Below are positions 16,479-25,359 of a stretch of 64,000 bases of DNA, one piece after another. Where the stretch lies: contig NZ_LR734992.1 of the NCBI RefSeq assembly GCF_900009265.2, forward strand, positions 119,320-183,319. Direction: 5' to 3'. The first letter of the stretch is position 1. Every line of letters starts with the position of its first letter. The stretch is from Planktothrix paucivesiculata PCC 9631 (lineage in GTDB: Bacteria > Cyanobacteriota > Cyanobacteriia > Cyanobacteriales > Microcoleaceae). Below the pieces are notes generated by a model. The model did no database searches. It was not told the origin of the DNA and saw only the letters and a list, made by a program, of their open reading frames with translations. Both the position numbers and the translations under genes were made by a program.

Positions 16479-18677
16479 TTAGGTCAGAACACGAGAAAGC
16501 CAGTTATTTCGTTCTCGCTGTTGACGGGCCAAGAAACCCCGGAGGGCGATCCAGCTTTTCCACCATTGCCAACTTCCTAACTCTGTTTGAAGCGCTCTCG
16601 TTTTTCCGGTGGTGAGAAGGTCGATCTGTTGCCAACTCAGGGGTAAATTCACACTCGCCCACAGGGTATCAATGAGGGAACGAACCGTTGAGGGAGAATA
16701 TTCTTCCAGGCGGGTACTCTCCAAATAGAACAACAACTTTTCCCAACAATTAAGATCGGTTTTGTCCTCCCCAACGGGTTCAACGGCCATTAACAAATGC
16801 CACAACACCCAAGGACAAACCCAGTCCAAACTTTGACCACTATTAAACAAAACCCGCACACAAACCCGATCCTTGCCGAGATGCTTGGCCTGTTTGTAGG
16901 CTTCATTTAACCCCCGATGCCATAAAGACTGAGGGATACGCCGTTGGGCAATAACCACCCCTAAACTAAAGGTCATATTCGGGCCAGGGATAGGATAAAT
17001 TTGATTTTGATAAGACACCCAACCCGCCACAGACGGATCAAGGGGTTGAGTTAGGGGCGTCGCTTGTCCGGCCCAAAGGTGATGAAGTTGGGAGGTTAGG
17101 GCGATCGCATCGGTTATTGGCCCTAATAATAAGAAGTCATCCCCCCCGGCAAAAATCACCCGTGCGTTATGGTGGTTTTGCGTCAGGTCGTATAACACTC
17201 GGTTCCAATATCCAAACAATACCGATAGATCTAAAGTATGGGGGAGTTCCATCTGACGGAACACATCGGGAAGGTTAGGCGGTGAAAAGCCGAGTTGATA
17301 TTGTTCAATAGTTGAGGGGTTGGGATGCCAGTTAGACCAGGGTAATTTCAGCGTCTCATATTGTTTACCCGACAGCCATTTGCCCATATTATCCCCATCG
17401 CCGCGCCATCCTACTGTCCATTCCACCGGACTTTCCCAACCCTTGGGAAGATCATTTTCCCAACCTTCCACCTCGTCAGCATCAATATTGCGACGTTCTA
17501 AAACTCTCGGATGAGCATAGGGGGGAGACTGGCGATCCATTTGGGGAATACCCCAAGAGTTAAAAACTGATCCAGACTGATAATATTCACTCAGAGCCTC
17601 AACTTCAGTATTCCACTGCTCCGCATCCACAACATCAGCCACCCAAGCCGCGGCCGCCGCCGTGCGATCAGGAAACCGATCCCAAGGACAACGGGGTGGT
17701 TCTTGTCCCCATAATGTTGTTAAGGTGGGAACGATAATTTCAGGGACGGAAGCCAAGCGTTTGACCATTTCCAGGCTATTCAAGCGATCGCTTTCTGAAA
17801 ATAACCCCGCTAAGGAGCTTTTTTCGGCTATCCCTTCCCACCATTGGGTTAATACCTGATCCGGTAGTCCCCAAGTTCCCCCCGCTTCCACAGGTTGTAA
17901 ACCCGGATGCCAGATCGATAAACTCCCCGAACTAGGGCTCGTGCGTCCTCCCCACCAGTTCCCCTGCCATTGTCGGCCTAATTTTTGAGCCTCAACAGCC
18001 TGATACAACTGTTCCATATCTTCAACAATGTGATCCCGCCGCAGGGCAGTAGACTCGCCATAAACTGACCAAAAACTAAGGTTATCTGCTTGAATAACTT
18101 GCCATCCTAAACCGTTTAACCGGGAGTTATGACGGATCGAAGCGGTTTCTAAGGCGGTTAAAAACCTTTGCCATTCGTTATAAAAAATGTCTTGGCAGTT
18201 TTCCCACCATTGGGGCTCGTCGGGAAATAAGCCAGTAATAATATTAGGGAGTTCGGCTTGCCAGAAGCTTTCATCGGTAAGGGTTTCGCCGTTTAACCAT
18301 TTCAGCAAGGGGGAGGACTGATGCAAGGGGACTAAAACCTTTCCCCCCTGTTTCTCCCAGTGGTGAATAACGACCCCGCACAGATAATGACATAACCAAG
18401 AAGCCACGGCCCAGTCCCGCAGGCGTTGACCTCCGGCGAGGAAGCTTTGCACGGGGCCAAAGGTCAAAACGCCGATCTGAGTTAGGGTGGCATCACTGTG
18501 TTGTTGAATTTGTTCGCAGGCTTCCACAGAAGCCCCACCACCCCACCAAAATTGATTTTTTAAATATTCTGAAGTTTGCCAAGTACCGCAGCTAGGATGG
18601 GTTGCTAAGGTGGGTTGATCGGAGGGCAAAGCTGCATAATATTGTTGTTGTTGTTTCAGCCAGTCTTGTAATTCCAT
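16479..18677 (-). CDS. cmr2: Cmr2 (Cas10), cyclic-oligoadenylate synthase subunit
   Basis: 732 residues. The N-terminal palm shows the family segment FGPVQSFLAGGQRLRDWAVASW (near 75-96, where Cas10 proteins carry a G-P-V-Q pattern). The C-terminal cyclase palm has GWRGDGDNMGKWL (about 420-432) and the catalytic FAGGDDFLLLG (GGDD about 508-511). No N-terminal HD nuclease motif is visible, as the protein starts close to the first palm. So target-activated cOA synthesis looks intact, while the HD DNase appears absent. It overlaps the upstream CARF-HEPN gene by one base pair at 18677, a tight coupling. Confidence 0.9.
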   Translation of the reverse strand: MELQDWLKQQQQYYAALPSDQPTLATHPSCGTWQTSEYLKNQFWWGGGASVEACEQIQQHSDATLTQIGVLTFGPVQSFLAGGQRLRDWAVASWLCHYLCGVVIHHWEKQGGKVLVPLHQSSPLLKWLNGETLTDESFWQAELPNIITGLFPDEPQWWENCQDIFYNEWQRFLTALETASIRHNSRLNGLGWQVIQADNLSFWSVYGESTALRRDHIVEDMEQLYQAVEAQKLGRQWQGNWWGGRTSPSSGSLSIWHPGLQPVEAGGTWGLPDQVLTQWWEGIAEKSSLAGLFSESDRLNSLEMVKRLASVPEIIVPTLTTLWGQEPPRCPWDRFPDRTAAAAAWVADVVDAEQWNTEVEALSEYYQSGSVFNSWGIPQMDRQSPPYAHPRVLERRNIDADEVEGWENDLPKGWESPVEWTVGWRGDGDNMGKWLSGKQYETLKLPWSNWHPNPSTIEQYQLGFSPPNLPDVFRQMELPHTLDLSVLFGYWNRVLYDLTQNHHNARVIFAGGDDFLLLGPITDAIALTSQLHHLWAGQATPLTQPLDPSVAGWVSYQNQIYPIPGPNMTFSLGVVIAQRRIPQSLWHRGLNEAYKQAKHLGKDRVCVRVLFNSGQSLDWVCPWVLWHLLMAVEPVGEDKTDLNCWEKLLFYLESTRLEEYSPSTVRSLIDTLWASVNLPLSWQQIDLLTTGKTRALQTELGSWQWWKSWIALRGFLARQQRERNNWLSRVLT

Positions 18678-20167
18678 TAGAGACTCCGTTTAACATCATT
18701 AACGAGTTGTTCAAATCCTTTGATTTTGCTATTAATAGGGGTTGTGAGATTGGCTAATTTGACAATATAGTTCAACCAATTAATCGCAATTTGAGCCGGA
18801 TGGTCGGCGTGATTTACTCCTTTTAATTGTTTGGTTTTTTCATCTAAAACTTGATCAATTAAATCCCCTAATAAGCTGTGATACAGTTCATTTCTGATTT
18901 CAAGAAAACTCTTTCGAGTATGATTTTGTAGGGTAATCCAGTTAGAACAGTAAAACTCTTGAAAACTTTCCCAAGCAGGATCATTGATTTTAGAGGTAAA
19001 ATAGTTAACGGTTCGCTTCAAATATTTATTGTCAATTGAAGCATTTCCTTGAGTGAGTAAGTCCTTAACCCTTGGCGTAATCTCAAGTCGGAATTCTATA
19101 GGTGAATTTTGATTCTTTTCTTGATATTTTAGAATCGGTTTTTGAGTTTTATGATCTCTTTCCCAGTGATAAGCATTTCCGCCTTTATATTCGATTAAAC
19201 AAGCGATCGCTAATTCAAAAGCCCCGGCTATTCTCAAATACCACTGCATCCACTGACCCCGTTCTCGAAAGGCTTTTTCACTCCACAACGCAATTGAAAT
19301 CCGTTCTAAAATATCATCTTCAGCCGATAGCTTTTGGCGTTTTGCCGATAAGTTAAAAGAAACAGCCCGATCTAATTGATCGAGTTTGATTTTTAAGTTA
19401 TTATCAGGATGATCTTGGATTAAAGTTTTTACCCCAGAAAAGTCTTGAATTTCTAATAACTGTTCAATTTGGGGTACTTTTAACCGCCATTGCCAATGAG
19501 TTCCCGTATGAAAATAGGGTTGAGAATCTTGGCGAGACATATAGACAAATTCAATCGGATTTTTGGCTAACTGCTGTTCAAGTCCCCATAAATATAAAGC
19601 ACTACTTAAAGCAGGTGTTCCACTACTATGTTGTATGATTAATTTCTGAGCATTAATCTTGACACTATCCGAGGTATTCTCGAAAACAATACCCTTGGAA
19701 TTAAAGGCAAATTTAGGATTTAATTGTTCTTCAACAAACTTTGCCATTTGATCCCAATTAGCAACCCCATTATCTAAATTTGGATCAATATCTAAAATCA
19801 TTAAATCATGGGAAATTCCCTGTTTTTGACACCAAGATTGTAAAAGATTTCGCCACCAATATCCATCAGAAGTAATTAAATCACTCAATTCTTGTCCAGA
19901 AATATGATGATGTTCAATCCAAGCTTGCTGATTCGTTAAAAGAATGACAAAATGAAGTAGAGTATCAGGTTCTCGACTTTCCCACAGGCTTCTAATTAAA
20001 GGAAAATCAATCCGATCTAAGTCGTTTCCTAAGTCTTCGTCATTGCCCTCCGCCATGTATCGAACCTCTTCTAAGGTGTAACAGCGACCGAGTTGCTCGG
20101 TTCCTTCCTTTGAATCCACCCTCACATCGTTGTTGCCCAAAATCTGTAAAACTACATTCTTTCTCAT
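18677..20167 (-). CDS. CARF-HEPN ribonuclease (Csm6/Csx-like), cOA-activated effector
   Basis: 496 residues. The N-terminal half has the form of a CARF Rossmann domain, with the ligand-loop-like IIQHSSGTPALSSALYLWG (about 175-193). The C-terminal half carries RNELYH (about residues 425-430), an R-x4-H motif of HEPN ribonucleases. It is the first gene of the operon, directly before cmr2, so activation by cOA made by Cmr2 followed by RNA cleavage is the expected circuit. Exact family (Csm6, Csx1 or a divergent relative) is not settled. The sequence is long for Csx1. Confidence 0.7.
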   Translation of the reverse strand: MRKNVVLQILGNNDVRVDSKEGTEQLGRCYTLEEVRYMAEGNDEDLGNDLDRIDFPLIRSLWESREPDTLLHFVILLTNQQAWIEHHHISGQELSDLITSDGYWWRNLLQSWCQKQGISHDLMILDIDPNLDNGVANWDQMAKFVEEQLNPKFAFNSKGIVFENTSDSVKINAQKLIIQHSSGTPALSSALYLWGLEQQLAKNPIEFVYMSRQDSQPYFHTGTHWQWRLKVPQIEQLLEIQDFSGVKTLIQDHPDNNLKIKLDQLDRAVSFNLSAKRQKLSAEDDILERISIALWSEKAFRERGQWMQWYLRIAGAFELAIACLIEYKGGNAYHWERDHKTQKPILKYQEKNQNSPIEFRLEITPRVKDLLTQGNASIDNKYLKRTVNYFTSKINDPAWESFQEFYCSNWITLQNHTRKSFLEIRNELYHSLLGDLIDQVLDEKTKQLKGVNHADHPAQIAINWLNYIVKLANLTTPINSKIKGFEQLVNDVKRSL

Positions 20168-20247
20168 ATCGCTTAAGTAAGATTATAACTAATTCAGTTT
20201 TTATTGAACTTCTATTGAGTTGAAATTTGAAGATTCTTAAGATTTTA

Positions 20248-20439
20248 TTAAGGTAATTGTTGTATTTCTTTGTATTTCTTTATAATAGGAGTAAAATTTT
20301 GGGGTTGATATCCTTTGGTAAAAAGGTTCTGAATTTGAGCGATCGCACTTTCCACTTCCGCTTGTCGATTGGCGGCTAAATGCAGTAACGGCCGTTGACT
20401 TGTTCTGGTTCCATCATTAAAGAAGAAACAGAGTGGGAG
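20248..20439 (-). pseudogene. C-terminal remnant of an unidentified gene
   Basis: A frame without stop codons, ending at TAA 20248-20250, reads like real protein (NDGTRTSQRPLLHLAANR, then QAEVESAIAQIQNLFTKGYQ). It has no start codon and runs into a stop upstream at 20440-20442. The region contains a HIP1 site in frame, as true genes here do. I read it as the 3' end of a lost gene. Family not recognised. Confidence 0.35.
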
Positions 20440-20499
20440 CTAGTTCGGCTACAATCCCAAAAATGGAACCAGAAACTGGACACAAATATTGTTACAATC

Positions 20500-21234
20500 C
20501 TAGCTAACCAAACCTGCTCTTAATGCGCGCACAGCCGCTTGAGTGCGATCATCACAAGCTAACTTATTGAGAATATTACGAACATGAGTTTTCACAGTCC
20601 CCATTGATATAAATAATTGCTCGGCAATTTCTTCATTGCCATACCCTTCGACAATCAGTTCAATAATTTCATTTTCTCGCCGAGTTAGCGGATTAAATTG
20701 TAATAACTCGTTATCCTCTGGTTTTAACCCATGAATCGATACGGTCGGAATAACACTTGAACCAACAACTGCTTTAAACGGATTATTAAGTCGAGCTAAA
20801 ACAATCCGTGCTATAGACGGGTCAATCCAGTTCGCGCCTCGGTGAGTTTCCAGTATTGCTTCTAACAGTTTTTCAAATTTCAGGTCTTTCATACAGTAAG
20901 AATCTGCTCCGGCTGCAAACGCGGCTAAAATGGATTCTTCTTGAGCTTGCGAGGTTAAAATTAAAACTTTAGGTTGGCTGATAGAGGAATCAAGCTGACA
21001 GGTTTGCACATACTCCTTAAACCGTTTAGTTAATTCAATCCCATCGACTAATCCCGGTAATCCTAAATCAATAATGGCAACATCGGGTAGCGTTTTCTCC
21101 AATATTGTGATTCCTTGTAATCCATTGCTGGCTTCCGCGATAAACCTGATTTCTTCACAATCTTCCAACGCTGCTTTAATTCCAACCCGAGTTAAGTGAT
21201 GATCTTCAATTAACACAATACTCACGCGATTCAT
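20500..21234 (-). CDS. NarL/FixJ-family response regulator
   Basis: 244 residues from the ATG at 21234, which has GGAG 8 bases upstream. An in-frame extension to 21342 would overlap the kinase gene. An N-terminal receiver domain has the acidic pocket (VLIEDHHLTR), phospho-acceptor Asp in VAIIDLGLPG, and the switch Thr/Ser and Lys in ILTSQ and CMKDLK. A C-terminal LuxR-type helix-turn-helix follows (NPLTRRENEIIELIVEGYGN, then EEIAEQLFISMGTVKTHVRN). It is likely phosphorylated by the hybrid kinase encoded 62 bases upstream. Its DNA targets are unknown. Confidence 0.9.
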   Translation of the reverse strand: MNRVSIVLIEDHHLTRVGIKAALEDCEEIRFIAEASNGLQGITILEKTLPDVAIIDLGLPGLVDGIELTKRFKEYVQTCQLDSSISQPKVLILTSQAQEESILAAFAAGADSYCMKDLKFEKLLEAILETHRGANWIDPSIARIVLARLNNPFKAVVGSSVIPTVSIHGLKPEDNELLQFNPLTRRENEIIELIVEGYGNEEIAEQLFISMGTVKTHVRNILNKLACDDRTQAAVRALRAGLVS

Positions 21235-21295
21235 AATTTTCTCCATTAACAATAACTTGAGATTAAAAGCACATTTTGAAAGCGAAACTTCAAGG

Positions 21296-22378
21296 TTAGC
21301 AATTTTTGTTCTGAGGGAGACACAAAGTAAAAATACTTCCAACCCCCAGTTGTGACGTCACTTCTAAACGACCCGAATGGGCTTGCGCAATACGTTGGGA
21401 CAGATGTAACCCCAAACCACTCCCGGCTCCTTTTTGATTTCCAGTGCGAAAGCGTTCAAAGATTGCATTTTGCTCTGATTCTGTGATTCCAGGGCCTGTA
21501 TCTTCGACCTGAATGGAAACGCTTTGAGCATTGTACTCAACAGTGATCTTGACTTGACCGCGCTGTGTGAACTTAATCGCATTACTCACTAAATTCGTCA
21601 GAACTCGGCGTAGTTCTAAGCGATCGCCTTGAATACGGAATGACCCTTGTTGGATTTCAAAAATTAAGCTTAAGTTTTTGCTGAGTGCCAACGCCTCTTG
21701 CTCTTTAACGACTTCCTTAATGAGTTTGTAAAGATCAAAAGTTGTGATAGCCATTGGTTTGCAACCCGCTTCAAACCGATGCACTTCTAGGAGGGTATTG
21801 ACGAGGGTAATTAGGTTGTCATTGCTAAGAGCGATGGTATGAAGAGCCTCTTTTACTGTGGGGGGTAAGGTGCCAAATTTTCCTTGCCCTAGTAAAGTCA
21901 GCATTTGTTGGGCAGCAATCAGAGGGTTACGCAAATCATGGGTTAGGCGAGAAACAAAATCTTCACGGGCTAAAGCCATCTCTCGCATTGAATCTAGGCT
22001 ATGCTTGAGACAGAGCAGGTTGCGGACACGGGCAAGTAATTCGTTAACTTGAATGGGTTTCCAGAGAAAATCATCGGCTCCCAATTCTAATCCATTCGTA
22101 GAAGGAATGGAGGGATCTGATGCGAGAAGGACAATGGGAATGAAGGGCAATTGAGGGGTAGAACGAATTTTGTAAGTGACTTCATAACCATCTGCATCTG
22201 GCATCATCACATCCCATAGAATTAAATCGGGAGGGTGGGTGTTGATAGCGGCGATCGCTTCTTTTCCATTTGAACTGGTGCTAACACAATATCCTTCCTC
22301 GGTTAAAATCGTTTCCAAAATCAATAAGGTGTCCGTTTCCGGATCGGCTGCAAAAATTTGGCTGGGTCTATCTTTCAT
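21296..22378 (-). CDS. Receiver-histidine kinase hybrid sensor protein
   Basis: 360 residues. An N-terminal receiver domain (LILWDVMMPDADGYEVTYKI, phospho-Asp about 55, Lys in FLWKP) is followed by HisKA with the H-box FVSRLTHDLRNPLIAAQQ (about 143-160) and an HATPase domain with N-box NLVSNAIKFTQ, G1 VEDTGPGI and G2 GSGLGLHL. No sensor or membrane segment is present, so it is a soluble relay kinase that would receive input from another protein. The ATG overlaps the stop of the upstream gene (ATGA at 22375-22378). Confidence 0.92.
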   Translation of the reverse strand: MKDRPSQIFAADPETDTLLILETILTEEGYCVSTSSNGKEAIAAINTHPPDLILWDVMMPDADGYEVTYKIRSTPQLPFIPIVLLASDPSIPSTNGLELGADDFLWKPIQVNELLARVRNLLCLKHSLDSMREMALAREDFVSRLTHDLRNPLIAAQQMLTLLGQGKFGTLPPTVKEALHTIALSNDNLITLVNTLLEVHRFEAGCKPMAITTFDLYKLIKEVVKEQEALALSKNLSLIFEIQQGSFRIQGDRLELRRVLTNLVSNAIKFTQRGQVKITVEYNAQSVSIQVEDTGPGITESEQNAIFERFRTGNQKGAGSGLGLHLSQRIAQAHSGRLEVTSQLGVGSIFTLCLPQNKNC

Positions 22379-22932
22379 GAATTCAATCTCCTTTCTGGCA
22401 ACCTTCCCAAACTCACCAGGGAGTCTGTATTGTCCATTGCCTGAATTTCTTGAATGACAGATAAAATCGGTTGAGAATTTTTTAATTGTTTCGCTGCCTT
22501 CAGTTTTTGCTCTTTCGTAATCCGCAGTAAGTAGTTTTTTAATCGGTCATAGCACCATCCCAGTCGCACCCCAAGTGCATAGATTCGATCGCTTTGACTA
22601 GGTTTTAGGGCTTTTTCTAAGATTGGGGCTAAGGAGGGAGTGTGAGAAGCCGGAATGGTTCGTCTACTCTTTTTCCCCTGTCGATAGCCTTGCCAAAACT
22701 CCAGGGAGTAAGATGAAGCATGAATACGAAGTCGATAGTGTTCTACCATTGAAATGAGCCACTCTAAATCTTGTTTTCTTAAAGTAGAAAGGGCATCCTT
22801 GGGCTGGTAGTGCCTCCAGAGGTCAATTAAACTTTTTAGCTTTTTCTGAAATCGAGTGAAATGGTCAATGGCAGCCTGGGAAGAAGTCGTCTCTGAAAGC
22901 AGCTTGGGTTTGAGGATCTTAATTGACACCAT
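22375..22932 (-). CDS. Unknown protein at the head of the two-component operon
   Basis: 185 residues, basic, rich in Leu, Arg and Lys, predicted helical. No family recognised. Its stop overlaps the kinase start by four bases, so it is the first gene of a three-gene operon and could be an input or partner protein for the kinase, which lacks its own sensor. Confidence 0.7.
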   Translation of the reverse strand: MVSIKILKPKLLSETTSSQAAIDHFTRFQKKLKSLIDLWRHYQPKDALSTLRKQDLEWLISMVEHYRLRIHASSYSLEFWQGYRQGKKSRRTIPASHTPSLAPILEKALKPSQSDRIYALGVRLGWCYDRLKNYLLRITKEQKLKAAKQLKNSQPILSVIQEIQAMDNTDSLVSLGRLPERRLNS

Positions 22933-23229
22933 AATTTGTCGATTCCTTGATATCGAAGTTGCTTTTTTCTATCTAATTCCTAAATTAGCAATGGCATAGA
23001 TTAAGAAAGTTCTACCTTAAAGCTGATTTATTAAAAAAGCGGATACTTTAAAAAAAAGCCGTTCATCTAGGAACCCATAATCTGGTTTCGTTCCTATCTT
23101 TTGTTTCCGCTTTTTAAATAGAAACCATAAAAATAAATAATGCCCCATTCATTCTGGAGCATTTTTTAAAAAATATTAAATTTGCCTCAGTTTATATCTA
23201 AGGACAGTTGTGGATTTCAATTTCTTTCC
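22933..23229. terminator. Intergenic region with two hairpins after parB
   Basis: About 300 bases between parB (ends 23230, - strand) and the two-component operon. An inverted repeat AAAAAGCGGA/TCCGCTTTTT spans about 23034-23115. A second hairpin at 23139-23163 (AATGCCCC with GGAGCATT, one mismatch) has T-rich sequence on both sides and is a likely parB terminator. The promoter of the downstream operon should lie near 22950-23030. Confidence 0.5.
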
Positions 23230-24153
23230 CTAGCTAGACAACAAGGATTCTAAGTCTACTAAAAGTTTTTGGAGACGCTTTTGTTTTTTCGGATCGCTCC
23301 AAGCTTTTGACTTATTGACTTGGGTGAGTGCGACTTTAATTCGGGTTTGAAGAGAATCTTCGCTTTTTTCGGATTGAGATTCAGATTTTAAGGTTGAAAT
23401 TTGAGCTTTGATTTGAGTCAGAGACCAATTCTCTGTAATTGCCGTTTCTAGTAAGGTAACTCGTGCCTGTTCATCTTTGACTTTAGCGATCGCACGAGCT
23501 TTAGTATATTCAATTTTGCCTTCTCGTAAACTTCCTAAAACTTCTTCAGGGAGCTTCAGTAGAGGCAGCCGATTACTAATAAAAGATTCCCAAGACATCT
23601 TACCTAAGTCTTGAAAAACTTGGACGACAACTTCAGATTCAGGTTGAATGATAACGTTATCATTATCTCGAAGCATTTGATTTTGCATTCGATACAGAAG
23701 GCGTTCAGCTTCTGGTACAGAACAATCTAGTCGATTAGCGAGTAGCCCTAAAATCCCTTCTGTTTCTTCAATTGGATTCAGATCTTCCCGTTGCAGGTTT
23801 TCAACTAAAGCAATTTGTAAAGCTTGTTGTTCTGTCAGTTCTCTGATGATAATAGGAACTTCTTTCAACCCCACTTCTTTCGCCGCTCTTAAGCGTCTTT
23901 CTCCCGCTACTAACTCATACTTTCCATTGGGTAAAGGGCGAACTAATAGCGGTTGAAGAATCCCATCAATTTTGACAGACTCAACTAAACACTGCATCGC
24001 TTGAGAATCAAAATAGCGACGAGGTTGAGTAGGCGGAAGCTGAATCGCATCAAAGGGTACTGAACTGTTAGGTAAACTCTCAGTCTCGTCATCACCAAAC
24101 AAGACTGTTAAATTGGCTTTTCCTTTGTACGGCTGATTACTTTTATTGGACAT
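23230..24153 (-). CDS. parB: ParB/RepB/Spo0J-family partition protein
   Basis: 307 residues with the ParB nuclease-like core: IQLPPTQPRRYFD, VESVKIDGILQPLLVRP, YELVAGERRLRAAKE and the arginine-patch ENLQREDLNPIEE (about 115-127). A helix-turn-helix-like middle and an acidic, helical C-terminal end follow. It binds a centromere and, with CTP, spreads on DNA. It starts 11 bases inside the 3' end of parA, so the two are coupled. No parS site was identified. Confidence 0.92.
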   Translation of the reverse strand: MSNKSNQPYKGKANLTVLFGDDETESLPNSSVPFDAIQLPPTQPRRYFDSQAMQCLVESVKIDGILQPLLVRPLPNGKYELVAGERRLRAAKEVGLKEVPIIIRELTEQQALQIALVENLQREDLNPIEETEGILGLLANRLDCSVPEAERLLYRMQNQMLRDNDNVIIQPESEVVVQVFQDLGKMSWESFISNRLPLLKLPEEVLGSLREGKIEYTKARAIAKVKDEQARVTLLETAITENWSLTQIKAQISTLKSESQSEKSEDSLQTRIKVALTQVNKSKAWSDPKKQKRLQKLLVDLESLLSS

Positions 24154-24910
24154 TGAGTTTCTCCATCTTGGCAGCTAAACGATCTAAGATTTTTACCGCT
24201 CCATTTCTAGCGTCATAGACAGCTAGGGGAACCTGCTGTTCAGAAGCATCAACAAAAGCGGTTAAGCGAGGAATCGGCTCATAGACCGTTCCCACGGGGG
24301 AAAATTGTTCCTGAATTGCGTTTAAAGTGCGTTTATCCTGGGAGTTGGTGGCAGCATAGCGAGAGGGAACAAATCCAGCAATCTGCAAAGAGCGGTTTCC
24401 TTTTTTTCGGACTCTGGCGACGGTTTGCAAGAGCAAGTTGGTTCCTTCAAACGCTTTGTAATGAGTTTCAATGGGGACTAAAACATGGGTGGCAGCAACA
24501 AGGCTAATGTAGCTTAATAATCCTAAGCTGGGCGGACAGTCAATCAAAATAAAATCATAGTTCTCTCGAATAGGTTCTAGCGCATCTTTCAGACGAACTT
24601 CTCGAAAGTCCATATTCACCAATTGGATTTCTGCCACACTCAGGTTAATGTTGGTGGGAGCTAGATCCATGCGATGAACTTCTTTGTGGATGAAGAGGGG
24701 TTCTTCATTCACAATGGCATCAAATACGGTTTTTTCCAAGCTCTGAGGGTCAAAGCCCATAAATAAGGTTAAAGACGCTTGCGGATCGAGATCGATGAGC
24801 AAAATTTTATTCCCTCGTTGAGCCAGGTGGTAGCCTAAGTTGAGCGTAATTGTTGTTTTGCCCACACCGCCAGCTTGGTTGAACAGCGAAATCACTTTTG
24901 TCTGGGTCAT
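24143..24910 (-). CDS. parA: ParA-family partition ATPase
   Basis: 255 residues, short ParA type without an N-terminal DNA-binding domain. Walker A FNQAGGVGKTTITLNLGYH (residues 10-28), then LLIDLDPQASLTLFMG, and Walker B FILIDCPPSLGLLSY. It forms the nucleoid-bound gradient that positions ParB-centromere complexes. This is the second, mechanistically different partition system in the window (the first is ParM-like at 5.9 kb). Confidence 0.93.
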   Translation of the reverse strand: MTQTKVISLFNQAGGVGKTTITLNLGYHLAQRGNKILLIDLDPQASLTLFMGFDPQSLEKTVFDAIVNEEPLFIHKEVHRMDLAPTNINLSVAEIQLVNMDFREVRLKDALEPIRENYDFILIDCPPSLGLLSYISLVAATHVLVPIETHYKAFEGTNLLLQTVARVRKKGNRSLQIAGFVPSRYAATNSQDKRTLNAIQEQFSPVGTVYEPIPRLTAFVDASEQQVPLAVYDARNGAVKILDRLAAKMEKLNVQ

Positions 24911-25359
24911 CGGCTATTCTCCACTAGCACGCTCATGTTGCGATTTAAAAAGGAATTTAGAGCTACAGTTGGGATTATACACATATCGATTTAAGATGAA
25001 TATTTCAGAATATTTTGCTGGAAAAATATAATAAATTCTCCGTGACTGTTAATAATATCTCATATCCTGGGAGAAGATGTTGAAGCGAATCGAAATTTTT
25101 AGATTTATAGCCATTCAGAAAATTCTAAAGGCGAGATTTGGGTTGTACTGCTACGCGCTAGGGAACAGGGAACAGTAAGCTGCGAAAGGGTTTTAGGATT
25201 TGGGAGTGTCCTAACTGTAATGCGTAGCACTATAGCTCTTTCCTTTTAAGCTAGGGGAAAAGAATCAATTATTCCATCTGCCCTATTTCTGAATTCAACT
25301 CGGGTAGCTTTAGTCCTGAAGATGGACTAGAAAAGATTGCTGTCGTGATAGGTTGAAGG
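24911..25359. repeat. Intergenic region with a mosaic inverted repeat
   Basis: About 450 bases upstream of parA, where its promoter and possibly the centromere lie. At 25148-25230 there is a nested inverted repeat: TGCTACGC near 25148 pairs with GCGTAGCA near 25221, and inside it are TTAGGA/TCCTAA plus a tandem GGGAACAGGGAACAG. This resembles dispersed cyanobacterial repeat elements rather than a parS site. Confidence 0.4.

Noticed and set aside
16337-16615. 92-codon + strand frame next to the insertion sequence
   Set aside because: It crosses the right end of the element, the C-run/G-run hairpin and the 3' end of cmr2, so it is a chance frame.
25148-25230. Nested inverted repeat considered as the parS centromere
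   Set aside because: The sequence with GGGAACAGGGAACAG looks like a dispersed cyanobacterial repeat, it occurs once here, and it does not resemble known parS sites.
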